Part shown: positions 11,700-23,464 of the stretch, piece after piece
Numbering within the stretch: the first letter of the stretch is position 1
Layout of the letters: every line of letters starts with the position of its first letter
Source: Lithobates sylvaticus
Lineage: Eukaryota; Chordata; Amphibia; Anura; Ranidae
Reading direction: 5' to 3'
Length of the DNA stretch: 64,000 nucleotides
Assembly: GCA_028564925.1 (NCBI GenBank)
Contig: CM053029.1
Span: forward strand, 294,849,168-294,913,167
Program-made: the position numbers and the translations under genes
The notes under the pieces: generated by a model
What the model saw: the letters and a program-made list of their open reading frames with translations, nothing else
Databases searched by the model: none
Told to the model about the DNA's origin: nothing

Positions 11700-12575
11700 G
11701 TTCAGGAACTGGAACAGATAGTCAGACAAGCCAAACGTCAGGGAGCCGGAGATGTGCGTAGTAAAACCGCAAGCAGGATCTGGAGCCAGAAGGGAGGTCA
11801 GCCAAGCAAGTCTTTTAACAGGAATGCAGGAGAGCGTTTCTGTGATGTTGACTAAGGCGAAGGCAGAGCTCCTCTGGGCTGGACAGCTTAAGTAGGCAGG
11901 ACTGACAAGCAGGATATCGGTAACTGTGGAGAGATAGGAGGTGGCAATAGAAAGGAATTCTGGTTCTGGACGACCATCCTTGGTTAATTTGGCAAACCAC
12001 CATGGGCCCTTGGTACCGTGAGACAAAACCATGAAACAGGAAGTGAATTCACAAAGTGTCGGTCTTTAATGCGAGATCATCCAGTTTATATGCTATACAG
12101 ATGAAAAGGGGGGATGGGGTGGCATAGTGAAAGGAAGAGAGAAGCTTTGAAGTACAGATACTAAAAACAGTAAACTGGACACCTGGTCATTTAGTCATAA
12201 AATGAAGCTGATTGCCTAAGGATAAACGGGACATACAAACTTGAAAAGGCTTGACCAAAATTCCACACTATATGGTGTATGCTATTATACAGCCATTCCT
12301 ACACCATCATATAGAGACTATACTGCAATAGCAAGAACAAATCAATGATGGGAATTATCCTTATGATTCATTCATATTATCACAGCAATTAGCCGACAGC
12401 TGAGCGGCCAGCTCAGAGAATGAAGGGCTGAGCCTAGCCCTGACACAAACCATCCGAACCCGGTCATTTATTAATATTCAGTTTCCCAAGTCTAATTCCG
12501 TCCTCTGTTAGCCATGAGGGTGCTTCCTGTGATCTCCACATGATCCTAGAATTTCATAAGAAACAAACGGCCATA
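11700..12575. other. Stretch present only in copy 2, unassigned
   Basis: Between sequence matching copy 1 near 5760 and near 5785, copy 2 has about 870 extra bases. No open frame resembles a known protein and no terminal repeats were found. It could be more of the LTR-element fossil, lost from copy 1, or a separate insertion. Copy 1 joins its flanks directly. Confidence 0.5.
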
Positions 12576-13215
12576 ACTGTGCAACATTCTATACTTTATT
12601 CCATCCAAAAATATGTGTAAAAATATTGCACTCACAAAGTATAGTGCCTTAGGACCAGCACTGAGTCTTTTCAGCAGTACGTTTGTAGCCTGTGTATCGC
12701 CATTCCATCTCCAGGAACCGGCGTACAGTACAAGCCTCGATTTCGTGCGGGTTAGGGACCGGAAGTAATGTGGACGTCACCCAGAAGCCTATACGCGCTT
12801 CGCATCCAATCATGCGTCTTCAGGGAGCTATTGTATATACAGTTTACACAGCATGTTCCATGGTTAATATTAATCACTAATGACTGTTATATTGATGTAA
12901 ATTAGTATTCACTGTCAAAGGTGTGTGGTAAGAATTATTTTACGGTTAGCGCAGTTACCAATAATATTTGCACATTGCTTATCCCACACCAACGATGGGG
13001 AGTTCATGACTGCAGCAGATCTGACGCACAAATTTAAAGATATACACTAAAATTATACACGTATGACACAAGTTGTGCACAACTCTGAAGAGAAATGTAA
13101 ACAATTAGACTCCCATCACTAATGGGCTGCGCGAAGCCTTGGGCAGCTCTCTGTCTTCTTGATGCTATCAGGATTCTTTTCCCCTATCTGTAAATTTGTC
13201 CAGCCCTCTTTTTAA

Positions 13216-13560
13216 AGCCTGGTACACACTATGAGTTTTTTTGTTTTCTGTTCGACCCAGTGGGCGACCCGCTTCGGTTGGAGCCGCTGTACTAACTATG
13301 CAAAGTTAGTGCAGCGATCTTCCCCACTAAGCTGTTGTGGACTGCCCCCCACCAGAACACCTCGATCAGCACTCTGCAATTGGCTGGGAGCGCTGATCGG
13401 GAGACGCTCGGCCATTGGTTTTCCAGCATGCTCGTCGGACAGATCGAAATGCACAAGGGCCGAATGTTGGGCTTTTTTTTTTTCTTAACTCGCTGATGTC
13501 TCCCAACATTCAGGCCATCTGTACCCGGCTTTAAGCTGGCCGTACACCGTTCAAACTGGC
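13216..13560. repeat. Frog 'GGTACACACTATGAG' repeat
   Basis: It begins AAGCCTGGTACACACTATGAG and ends near GTACCCGGCTTTAAGC. The middle contains GATCAGCACTC and GAGCGCTGATCGG as an inverted pair. The style matches frog MITE-like repeats also seen at 17866-18100 and 59428-59870 ('ctggccatacac'). No gene. From 13560 to 14300 there are T-rich tracts and one 21-bp inverted pair around 14036-14062 (GGGTCACAGGAGTGCAA), otherwise nothing. Confidence 0.45.
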
Positions 13561-14309
13561 TGAATTGTTTGACTTCTGTTGAAGAAACTTGGTGGAATAC
13601 TTTTGCCAGTCAGCAGCTGCAGCCTTTGATCATCGTATTCTGACAGCGGCGGGTGGTCCTGCTGTCAGAATTCAATTTTGCGGCAGGCAGGATTTCATCC
13701 ATCTTGTTTTTTGGATGAAGCAATCTATTCACTTTTTTTCCCACTGGCTGAAAAAAAAAAAACTAACAGTAAATCAGCAGCTTTAGTTTCACACACACAA
13801 AAAAAAAATCCCTCCTAATACTATATCACCTGATAACTGATATTTTATTTTTGCCTGATGTTTCCACTACAAAAATGCATTCAAATTCCAGGACAATGAA
13901 GTTCTGTCTTGCAAGCATAATGGATCTCTTTTGTAATAATTGGTGTTGCTTTGCAACAGGTAGTGTAAAGCAAATGGTATTACCTGCTGAGAATGAATAC
14001 TAAAACACAGGCTGGGCTTCTCCTCTGGGTCACAGGAGTGCAATTCGTTTTGCACTCCTGTGACCCGTTTTCCAGCGGAGAGTGATCTGAAGTCACCAGT
14101 CCAGTCAAGGCTGCAGGTCATCTGGACTTCCCAAGTCTGGATGGTAAGTTAAACTTTTATTTTTATTTATTTTTTTCACATTTTGTAGGAGTCTTTTTAT
14201 GTCTTCTTTTTTTTTTTTATTTTTTTTTTTAGGGTGGACCTCTGCTTTAAGGCAATTTTCCTTAATGAAACTTAGACAGCAGGAAAAATAACCCCTTCTA
14301 TACAAACTT

Positions 14310-14784
14310 AGAGGTGGTCCACCCGCACAAAAAATATTAAAAGTCAGCTACAAATACTGCAGCTGCTGACTTTTAATAAATGGACACTTACCTGTTCCAG
14401 CGGTGTCGGCAGAAGATGACAAGCAACCGATCATCTCTCGGCTGCCCCCGCCGCCATCCTTTGTCAGGGAATCAGGAAGTGAAGCCGCAGCGGCTTCACT
14501 GCCCGGTTCCCTACTGCGCATGCGTGAGTCTCCGTCTTTATTGGTCCCCGTTGTGTCCTGGGAACTGTGTGTTTCCCAAGACACAACGGGGGGGGGGGGG
14601 GGGCGGCATCTTCGGATAGGGGCGGGGCAGCTGTGGCTAGCTAGTCCCGGAAGTGGGTGCAGATACCTGGATTATACAGATATCTGCACCCCCCTCCCCC
14701 CTGAAAGGTGCCAATTGTGGCACCGGAGGGGGGGGAGGAATCCGATAAGCGGAAGTTCCACTTTAGGGTGGAGCTCCGCTTTAA
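14310..14784. mobile_element. TTAA MITE of the AGTTCCACCC/hairpin family (A)
   Basis: It contains the hairpin AGTCAGCTACAAATACTGCAGC...GCTGACTTTTAAT at 14340-14375, then GACACTTACCTGTTCCAG, GC-rich text with GCGCATGCG, and ends GGAGCTCCGCTTTAA. The same order of blocks recurs at 34591-35054, 36103-36504 and 36778-37134. A second palindrome lies at 14555-14590 (arms GTTGTGTCCTGGGAA / TTCCCAAGACACAAC). No coding capacity. Confidence 0.6.
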
Positions 14785-15224
14785 AGTGGAGTTCCACCCA
14801 AAAATGGATCTTCTGCTTTAAGTGAAGGTGACCCCCTGACATGCCCCATTTGGTATGTCATTTTTTTTGGGGTGGGAGGGGCAGATACCCTCTTTTTAGA
14901 TGCACCAGTTCCCACTTCCTCCCAGGGCTCCGTGGCACTGGGAGGAAGTTCACCTCTCCCCCCTCCCTCCGTGCAATCTTCTGGGACACGTCACAGGTCC
15001 CAGATGATTGGCCGGTCAATCGCAGTGCGTGCCCGGCTGTAAAGCCACAGCTGGGTGCCCACAGTCACAATGCAGGCGCCTCGGAGAGTAGGGGGAGAGG
15101 AGAGAGAGGCTCCATGTGCCAGCATTGCTGGACCGTGGGGCAGGTGAGTGTCTGATTTTATTAAAAGTCAGTAGCAACACTTTTTGTAACTGCTGACTTT
15201 TATATGGGTGGAACTCCGCTTTAA
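14781..15224. mobile_element. TTAA MITE of the AGTTCCACCC/hairpin family (B)
   Basis: TTAA at 14781-14784 and 15221-15224 brackets inverted ends AGTGGAGTTCCACCC and AGCGGAGTTCCACCC. The hairpin AAAAGTCAGTAGCAACAC...TGCTGACTTTTA lies at 15163-15202. It abuts or shares TTAA with MITE A, so the two may be a tandem pair in opposite order. Confidence 0.75.
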
Positions 15225-15405
15225 TGCTATGCTTGGAATATTCCAGATAACCTGTTGTGAATAGTGAACAATTGAACAAACAGTTCTAGTTTCTTTTTGG
15301 ACATTATTGCATTCTCTGCAGAAAGTGTTATGAAAGCACCCTGTGTTAAATGTTTCTCTGAAAAAAAAATAATGTTTTCTATAAAAAAATGACAAAAATG
15401 ACATG

Positions 15406-15754
15406 CAGGCAGTCCCCGGGTTACAAACAAGATGGGTTCTGTAGGTTTGCACTTAAGTTGAATTTCTATGCAAGTTGGAACATGTACATTTTTTTTTCAG
15501 TGTAACTCCAGCCAAAAAAAAGTTTTTTGGATTGTATAGGGAAGGGTTAACACCCCTGAAATGCTTGTTTTGCTGTCTGTGCCCCTGTTTAGACGATTTT
15601 CTCCTCTCTTTCTGTCCCAATGACAATTGGATTTTGAAAAATGTGGGTTTTTGTGGAAACAAGAATTGGTGATAAAGCTTCAGTGGAGACACCTTTTTCC
15701 CCTGATAGTATGAGTCGCATGTAAGTCGGACGTTTGTAACTCGGGGACTACCTG
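15406..15754. mobile_element. MITE with CAGGCAGTCCCCGGGTTAC inverted ends
   Basis: The left end CAGGCAGTCCCCGGGTTACA and the reverse complement of the right end (CAGGTAGTCCCCGAGTTACA) match at 18 of 20. This type of end (tagtccccgagttac) is widespread in tetrapods. No transposase and no clear target duplication were found, so the superfamily is left open. The following 400 bases (15760-16159) are AT-rich with nothing recognised. Confidence 0.72.
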
Positions 15755-16159
15755 TAGTATACATAAGCCATGAGGAAAAATGTTTTCAAGTGGAAATGCT
15801 TTAAAAAAAATTATGTTATGATTAGTAAAATCTGTAAACGTTCAACAAATTGCTGTAAATGTTAAAAAAAATATACATTAATTAAATCCATATGTGGTGT
15901 TTTACCTTTGCCCTAAAATCCTCAGCAATTCTCTTTCACGCTTTCATGGGATTTCTGAAGTTACATGCATGGTTAGGTTGTTCCAAGAAGCAATGTTCAA
16001 CCACAGACTTTTGCTGACTCGCTTTCTTCTGTCTTTGCACATAATTCTACACTAGTTTGATGATGATGCAATCGGGGCTCTGTGAGGGCTATACCATCTA
16101 CTCCTCTTATCAGTACTGATAGTTTTTGGCAGTGTTTGGGGTCATTACCATACTATATG

Positions 16160-16526
16160 TAAAAAAATCAATATATGGTGTTGTGCTTCAGATAAATATA
16201 AGCAATAGATTCTCTAAAAGTAAAATGTATATCTGTGGATAGATAAACAATAAAATCCTCTAAATAAAATTATAATTATATCTGAGTGTGGAAACCTTGC
16301 TAAAACGAATAATATTGTGCTAGAAACAGCTAAATAAATAAATGTGCTAAAACATGGGATGATATTTAGATGCAGCAAATAAACACACTGGTGTTCAAAT
16401 CCTAATCGGAGTGAATCTGTGCAAAATGGTGCAATAAATAAGCAATAGTATTAAAAGAAAGGACTGCGTCGGTGATCCAAAGTGTAAACAGAATGTGCAA
16501 AAAAGTATATATCTATGCAAAAATGC

Positions 16527-16585
<59 letters not shown>

Positions 16586-17275
16586 TGCAGTGCAAACGGT
16601 GATTGTCCAGAAAAATGGGTAAATATAAAGTGCGACAAAAAAAAAATCATCCACAGGGATGTAATGTGGCTGTGTCAAACTAGGTGACAAGTAACGTCCA
16701 CAGAAATGGTGAATCTCCGTTTAAATGGAGTGTGATGGATAAAGTCTGTCCAAAGATGCAGGGGAGATAGCACTCTATGACTCGATGTGTGCGCGGTGAT
16801 CCAAACTGTTCTCCTCTGGGTGCCCGCAAATAACGGATGCAGTGGCTCCTTACCTCACTGCTGTCAGATAAACAGCATAGATCAGTATGGCTCGCCTGAG
16901 CTCTGTATCCTGGGTGTGTATTGGGGCTTGGTTTGTCACTCTCACCACATCAGAGGTATTATTTCACTCGCTGCACATCAGGAGTATTTTTTCACTTGTA
17001 GTCCTCCCAGGTAGCAAACATGTAAATCATGGAGGGAAGAGGAAGGAGCCCCAGATAGTGAAGTATGTACAGTTTATTTAATAAAACCACAAATAAAACA
17101 CAGGGGTACTCACAATTTCAGACAGAATTCAGTGTAAAAACGAGCGCCGTGCTCGCGGTCCGGATATCACTTCCAGTGTCCAAGTGTAGTCTATTTTCCT
17201 ACTAGTGTCGTCACGTCACATGACTTCATCAGGGAATATTTATCTGGAGCGCAGCACCATATATTGATTTTTTTA
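16160..17275. mobile_element. 1.1-kb element with 40-bp inverted ends
   Basis: Left 16160-16199 and right 17236-17275 are inverted copies, sharing AAAAAAATCAATATATGGTG and then a less exact CAGATAAATA stretch (about 36 of 39 match). Inside are a TA microsatellite at 16529-16580 and a CpG-containing part (17130-17230) with GTGACG/CGTCACGTCAC and a CATGTGACGTGACGAC stretch on the minus strand. No open frame is recognised and no target duplication is seen. Confidence 0.7.
16529..16580. repeat. TA dinucleotide microsatellite
   Basis: An uninterrupted TA run apart from one TT step near 16549. Self-complementary. Confidence 0.95.
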
Positions 17276-17449
17276 CACATTTTATAGGGTGGGGTTTGCA
17301 CCCCTGTCGGTGGTTTGCTGCAACCAAATGCTATCTTTATTTACTTAATTTTAATATTTATATATCCACTATTTTATCGATTCCTGGGTACACCACTATA
17401 GTAGCGCGGGAATACCTACTTACCTTTTACCACCTTCATTATCATACTA

Positions 17450-17815
17450 TAAGTGCCAGTTCACACACCCGATGATAGTGCTGGTCCCCGCATCGCATAG
17501 AACTTGCAGGCAGTTCACACTGCCCTATGGGAACCACTGCGGGTGTCAATAGAAAGCTGACACCCCCAGATTGGTTTGCATATCGCAGTGTGAACTGTGA
17601 ATTCGAACAGGAGTCGAAACACCCATGCAATCTGATTCTGGTGCGGGCCAAAAGGGTCCTGCACAATTCTGGTCCAAATGCGATGCAAATTTAGCCATAC
17701 AATCTATGGCTGAATTTGCATTGCGCAGACATCGCACAGACATTGCATGTGATCTGCACGGCAGCGCGATGCGAAACACATGCAATGTCTGACATTGCAC
17801 TGGTATGAACCGGGA
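17450..17815. repeat. Frog repeat with AGTGCCAGTTCACAC ends
   Basis: Starts AGTGCCAGTTCACACAC and ends GCACTGGTATGAACCGGG, forming loose inverted ends. The middle has paired GCAGTTCACACTGCC and CGCAGTGTGAACTGTG. Typical of non-autonomous frog elements. No coding. Confidence 0.5.
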
Positions 17816-17865
17816 CCGAATGAAGTTAAGACTGAACAAATGTCCACTTGATAGTGTTGCTCGAT

Positions 17866-18490
17866 GGATAAAGCTGGCCATACACTGTTTATATGTTGGT
17901 GGCTTCCAGATAAACAAGACAAAATTTGCTGAATGTGTTGACAACTTACAACCAGCTGCTTGTTTGGATTTTCTGACAGCTGTTACTGGTCGGTTGTCGC
18001 TGATCACCATATTCTGACTGTCAGAATACAATGTCAATGCAGGGGAGAGGGGTGGGAGGGATTCTGCTAGTTTTTTTCACTTCAGTCACTGGCTGAATGA
18101 AAAAAACTTATTTGCAGAACCTAAATCTGATCTCTACTGTGATCTCACCTTTTTAGTATGGTTGTCCCTTGCCCAGTTTTATTCCTCCTATACAGCTATT
18201 TTTGTTTCCGTGAATTATATTTGCTCTGTATACACATTACACCTGTTGTAAGCCCTGGGCTATATGCCCACAAAAATCCCATGTCTTTTAATTGAAACGT
18301 TTTTTAGTACCTTGCTTCTGTGACACGTATTCACTATACCCTGTGGGTAGGCACTGCTATGTCACAGACTTCATAGAGCCTGTCTTCTGAACTACAAAGG
18401 TGCTGAGAGGAGGAGTTCCAGGAGGCCGAGTGAGTACAGGAACCTTTGTTTGCATGCAACAAGGTACCATGGGATATGTAGTCCTTGGAA
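17866..18490. other. 'CTGGCCATACACTG' repeat piece and unassigned sequence
   Basis: 17866-18115 resembles the frog 'ggccatacactg' repeat (compare 13539-13740 and 59428-59480). The rest to 18490 shows no gene, terminal repeat or tandem array that I can identify. Confidence 0.4.
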
Positions 18491-18493
18491 ACC

Positions 18494-18994
18494 GAAAGTG
18501 TTACTAAACCCACAACAGTAAAATCTGTCTGTATATGCAGAATAGCATGCTTGTTATACTCACTGTAGAACTGTGGTTAATCCTGTGCATTATGTAAAAA
18601 GGCTCTTTGACACTATATGGACAGATCCTTCCCTCCTGCACCATCTATCTTGGCAAGGCCATATAATACAGTGAGGGTAGCCATCCTGCATATGCTCAGT
18701 TTTGTCTCCATTGCTGGAGAGAACATTTCCTGTTTCAGTTGGACTGTTCAGGTCACATGATATTGACATCACGCATTTGAGCGTGTATACAGGCTGTAGT
18801 GGAAATCTCCTCCTACCTGAAAACTCAGCACTGGACAAACTGTGCAGTTTATCATGTGACAGTGGTATACAGATCAGCAAAAAGGGTATATAGTGGCAGT
18901 ATTTTATTGTAAAAAGAAGATTTCTAAGCTGTGGGCACTGTGGGGGGGGGGGGGGCAGAGTAACCATTTTCATATTACTGGGTTTAGTAACGCT
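18494..18994. mobile_element. MITE with GTTACTAAACCCA inverted ends
   Basis: Left AAAGTGTTACTAAACCCA and the reverse complement of the right end (AGCGTTACTAAACCCA) form the inverted ends. A run of about 14 G lies at 18943-18956. No coding capacity. Confidence 0.65.
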
Positions 18995-18999
18995 AGCTG

Positions 19000-20095
19000 C
19001 AAAGCATGCAGGGAATCCAGCAAGTTGTGGAAAATGATGGCCAGCAGACATGTAGAACTCACAACATGAAAGGCGTTTTTTTTCCAAGTAAGCTTATTTT
19101 GGAATTTAAAAAAAATATATATTTTTTGTATTGGTATTACAATGCTGATGTTATAAAATGAAAGGGTATGCTGTGACCATAGAACTCCTTTAGTTTTTTT
19201 CCTTAAGGACACTTAATTATATTTTTGCTTGGCTTTTTGCACAGTACCCTATACAAAAAAAAAATACATTGTTAAACTTGTAGATTGTAGTGTAAAAAAA
19301 AAAAAAATACACTGCCAGGTCCGTACGGCGTACGAACCTACAGCACGGCTTCCAGCTGGCCTGACATTCTGCATATTCCTACTTCTGCTGTAAGCTCATG
19401 GTCACTACAGTATACCAGAACTGTTCAGCAGACTCTGAACCCAATTTTTGCCATACATTGTATTAGGGATGCACCGATACCATTTTTTCTTTTTACAATG
19501 AGTACAAGTACCGATACTTCTTTTTTTTTTTTTTTTTTTTTTAGTACTCGCCGATACCAATTACCAATACCTACTGCAACTGTTTTGTTTTAACTTCAGT
19601 TGTCAGCAATGGTACAAAGAATTGAAAAGTTATTTACAAATGAAATAAATAGTTTTTATTTTTTTTATTTGTTTTAATTTAGCGCTTTTTCAATGTGAAA
19701 TGTGTAAATATATGTTAGTAAATATTTTTTACACAAATATATTAACAAAGCAAACAAAAAAAAAAATAAAGTTTTAATTGTTTATCGTTTATAAAATAGA
19801 CGTGAACAAAAGAACAAAGCAGGAAAATAATTAAATGGAGGAGAATAGGGAGTTAATTAAGGCTGATTAGAGTAAATTAAGGGTTATTAAGGGGTTAAAC
19901 AGCGGAACATTTGTTCAGAAGAAACAGAAATATACAAAAAGAAACAATGTTTCTTTTTATTTTAGTCAGGGCTGAACGATGTTGGTAATAAACATGCTGC
20001 TTTTTTTTTGACAGCTCCAATTACTGGACTTCTTTAACATTGGGGAGATCTGTCAGTCACCGCTCTGTTTTTCAAGCATTTGCTGGAGTTCCAAG
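19000..20095. other. AT-rich stretch with a left hAT-like end at 19461
   Basis: TAGGGATGCACCGATACC at 19466 matches a common vertebrate hAT end, followed by a second ACCGATAC and a 20-base T run. No matching right end was found before 20100, so this is a fragment or a decayed copy. The rest is AT-rich with no gene. Confidence 0.45.
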
Positions 20096-20103
20096 TTGTT
20101 GAG

Positions 20104-20441
20104 CAGTGTTTTAATTTCTACGTCAAATTTCTATTTGATTTTAGTCATTAGTTGTATTTTAGTCATCTGAATTGTTTTAGTTTAAGCCGACTAAAATCTC
20201 CAGTACATTTTAGTCCTGGAGTAAAAATCTAATATGTTATTTATGGTATTACAGTTTGAACATGCACTACCGACACAGATTTAGCCATTAAGCTGTATAA
20301 TCGGTGTTTATTTTGACTTTCAAATTTTGATTTAGTTTTAGTCAGTCTTTTGACTAAAATGGTGTTTTAGTCATATTTTAGTTGACTAAAATAGTGGTAA
20401 TTTTGTCAACGAAAATATTTTCATTGGCAAAATTAACACTG
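20104..20441. mobile_element. Short hAT-type MITE rich in 'TTTTAGTCGACTAAAA' motifs
   Basis: Ends CAGTGTTTTAATTT and CAGTGTTAATTTTGCC (reverse complement of the right end) are flanked by TTGTTGAG and CTGTTTAG, matching at 6 of 8. The interior is a series of inverted TTTTAGTC/GACTAAAA pieces. The CAGTG start and 8-bp flanks suggest hAT. 20442-21194 holds no recognised feature. Confidence 0.65.
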
Positions 20442-21194
20442 CTGTTTAGGGGCAGGTGGGGCTACCTCCGACTCTCAGGCATTCCCTGAAAGGCTTAGCC
20501 AGCTTTCAGTCACGCAGAGCGGTGATCCTTGACAATTATGTTGTGATCCTTCCTAAGCCAGGTGTTTCTCTGCCCTGTCAGCTGATGGCGGGCGATCGCC
20601 TACCATCACCTGACTCTGGGTCACAGGGAGACCAAAGTAAATGTCATCCTTTGACCCACAAGGGAAGTACAGCCCAAAAAAACTTTGGCCAAACTTCTCT
20701 TTTAAGAACAATCTGCAATACTCTGTGTTTAGGAATGCACATGCCTGTGTTACTGTGGTCACCCAGATTTATTATAGATCTGAACTGAACATGTATATGT
20801 TGACAGTTGGGAAACAAATTAGAAAACTGATATTTGAACACACAAGGGAAATTTGTATAATGGCTAATTATAGGCTAATTATATTAGCAAAAAAAGAAAA
20901 CTTTAATATGACATATCTTTGAGCAACATGCAAATATGTTATATTAACTAAAAACAAAGCTGGTGGAAATAAAGGTTGTTGCAGTCATTTGCAGACCATC
21001 TAGTAATATAGTTGGAATTGCTTTAACTTTTCATTGTACTATTATGTAAACTAACCAGTGTTCATATTGTGTAATCTACTAGTATGACCTCCTTTCTGCT
21101 GCTTAGTCAATGTTTGTGTTTGTAGTGTAGTTTGGAAATAGGTGGATAGCGCATAACTAAAACACTTACATAGTTAGTGCCTGTCTTGCACTGT

Positions 21195-22896
21195 TAGGCC
21201 TCATGTACACTGCAGCTGCTAAACTCACGTTTAGGAGCATTTGGGTGTTTTTTTTTTTTCCAGCAGCCCCTGAACTCTTCCGAATGTTATCCTATGTGTA
21301 CATACATTCAGTCGTTTATAGTAGCTTAGAGGCAATTGAGTTTACTGATGTTTTTTTTAAAGCCGATAAATTGCTTTCAGGACTGTAGTTTATCGACCTT
21401 TTAAACGTCAAATGCTTCTAAATGTTAAGACACAGCGTTAAGCGCTGCTTTCAGCCCGTTGATTTGAATCAGTCGCATCCAAATCAGATCATGATGATCA
21501 GACTTGTGGTGCGACTTGTGTTCTGAAGATCTTTAACGGGAACCACTCACCAAAATAAAAAATAAATAAATATAAAAACTGCGTGGGGTCCCCCCCCCCC
21601 AAAGATCAATACCAGGCCCCTTGAGTCTGGTATGGATTTTGAAAGGGAACAAAATGGAAAAAACAAAACGCGTGTGTCCATACCAGACCCTTATCCGAGA
21701 ATGCAGCCCGGCAGGTCAGTAAAGGAGGGGGCCAGCGAGTGCCCACCCCCAGACCATACCAGGCCACACAACCTCAACATTGTGGGATGTGGGTGCTTTG
21801 GGGCAGGGAGGGGGGTTCTGCGCCACCCACCCCAAAGCACCATAGGGGCTTCCCGATGACCCTGAGCTGTGGTTGTCAGTGTCTGCGGGGGCTTATCAAA
21901 ATCTGTAAGCCCCCTTTAACAGATCCCCCCCCCCCCCCATGTGAATGAGTATAGGGTAGTGTAAATAAAAACTGTTTTGTCAAGTCCTTTATTAAAAATC
22001 CTTCCTCTGGTGTTCTTCCTCCGGTCTTCTTCCTTTTTGGTCTTCTTCCTTTTGGTCTTCTTCCTCCGGTCTTCTTCCTCCGGTCTTCTTCCTCTGGTCT
22101 TCTTCCTCTGGTCTTCTTCCTCCGGTCTTCTTCCTCCGGTCTTCTCCACCCTTGCTGTTTTTTCACCTGCCGACCCCCTTCATCCTCTGACGCTGTCTCC
22201 CGTCTTTGTGTCGGCTCTGTTCTCTGCTGATTCCTGTATAGCAATGGGGCGTGGCCATCCGGTGACGTTCCCATTTTTGGGGGGTGAATGGGTAGGGGTA
22301 CATTGTACCCCATACACATTCACATGGGGGGACAGGATCTGAAGGATCTTGTTAAAGGGGGCTTCCAGAGTCCGATAAGCCCACCGCCCACAGACCCCGA
22401 AAACCACAGCCCAGGGTTGTCGGGAATATGCCCTTGACAAGGTGCCCCAAAGCACCCACACCCCCCATGTTGAGGGCATGTGGCCAGGTATGGTCCAGGA
22501 GGGGGGCGTAGGTTTCCCTTTCAAGATCCATTTCAGACTCAAAGAGCCTGGTATGGATATTGAGGTGGGTCCCCACGCTGTTTTTTTTTTTTTTTTTTTT
22601 TTTTTGGCATTTTCTATTTAAAAACCTCAGAGCACAAGTCACACCACAAGTCGGATCATCATGATCTGACTTGTATGCGACTTCTATTCAAATCAATGGG
22701 CTGAAAGTCAGGTCAGAAGGCGGCTTTTATAGGAAACCATTGCTTTTGAATGGGGCCAGAGAAACACTTCTAAAAGCTAGCATGGCTAAACACGCATTAA
22801 CGCCAATGGAAAAAGCTATTAAAAGCACATTTTTACAGCCCCTTTATAAGTGGCTTTACGGCTAGTTTTTTCTAACGCCTGTGTACATGAGGCCTT
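21195..22896. mobile_element. 1.7-kb foldback element with TAGGCCTCATGTACAC ends
   Basis: The left end TAGGCCTCATGTACAC and the reverse complement of the right end (TAAGGCCTCATGTACAC) bracket two long arms (about 21430-21940 and 22320-22700). These are inverted relatives: GATCATGATGATCAGACTTG versus CAAGTCGGATCATCATGATC, then the GCGTGGGG(T/A)CC, GGTATGGAT and GGGGCTTA blocks in mirror order. The centre holds a CT-rich 15-bp minisatellite. Open frames in it are low-complexity and not genes. Fragments of the same family lie at 661-1085 and 54850-55140. Confidence 0.78.
22012..22146 (+). repeat. 15-bp minisatellite GGTCTTCTTCCTCCG
   Basis: About nine head-to-tail units with single-base variants (CCTCTG, CCTTTT). 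It is polypyrimidine on the + strand and polypurine on the minus strand. It lies in the loop of the foldback element. Confidence 0.88.
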
Positions 22897-22939
22897 AAAA
22901 ACATTTTGAGCTTCATTTATTCATTTTTGTATTGAAACC

Positions 22940-23464
22940 TTTTATTAAATTCTTTATTTATTCAAAAGTAGGCATACACATTTTCTTTTACCTGCTATTC
23001 ATTTCATACTAACTTAATATTCCATGATTATATAAACAAACATATATACATCCTCATTCACCAATACATATGTGTATGTCTCCACAAAGAAAAAAGGAAA
23101 AAGTAGAGTATCTCCACCACTACTTCAACTTTCACCTCCATGGACTCTTTGGACCTCCTTTTCATTTTATCTTTTACTAAGCCCAAACCTTCAAAACTAA
23201 ATAAATCAATTTACCCACCCAAACAAAAAAGCCAAACAACACAAAAAAAAAGGGGGTCCCTCCTCCGTCTCAGAGGAGATGGGCGGTCAAACCGAAAACA
23301 CATAGGCATGAGACACCTCATTCCCCAGATATGCCCCCCAACAGTCTCCTCCCCTCTTCTGAGTATACAAATTGATCCCATTCTGCCCATGTTATGTATT
23401 GCTTTTTTCTGTCTTGTGCTGACAACACCAGGTCCTCCATGGCCCCTATCTTTCTTACCCTATT
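22940..23464. repeat. Probable LINE 3' non-coding end
   Basis: A TTTTATTAAATTCTTTATTTA start followed by an AC-rich, CT-rich tract without open frames resembles the inserted LINE tails at 43810-44339 and 44924-45117 in layout. The end CCCTATCTTTCTTACCC abuts the next MITE. The family is uncertain. Confidence 0.4.

Larger units (their letters stand above)
9164..12904. repeat. Inverted-repeat-bounded composite block (copy 2)
   Basis: Arms at 9164-9245 and 12829-12904 match those at 2904-2984 and 6017-6092. The interior again holds the CR1-like piece and the Ty3/gypsy fossil, plus the copy-2-only stretch at 11700-12570. Confidence 0.65.
7096..13215 (+). repeat. Tandem composite duplication, copy 2
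   Basis: This repeats 611-6400 in order and orientation. Three zones differ. 7096-7745 shows dense one- or few-base losses relative to copy 1 and a purine-rich filler at 7600-7680. 7750-11270 is almost identical. 11270-11690 is again scrambled, with runs of C. Copy 2 also has about 870 bases (about 11700-12570) not in copy 1. The alternation of clean and noisy zones suggests unpolished sequence or a faulty haplotype join rather than ordinary decay. Confidence 0.88.

Noticed and set aside
14348-14825. Overlapping 78-140-residue frames in GC-rich sequence
   Set aside because: They lie inside a TTAA MITE; G and C runs create the frames, with no domain or conservation.
17546-18037. 163-residue minus frame
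   Set aside because: It runs through two dispersed repeats (17450-17815 and 17866 onward) and resembles no family.
21876-22319. Lys/Arg/Glu-rich frame resembling a nuclear basic protein
   Set aside because: It is the polypurine strand of a CT-rich 15-bp minisatellite in a foldback element.
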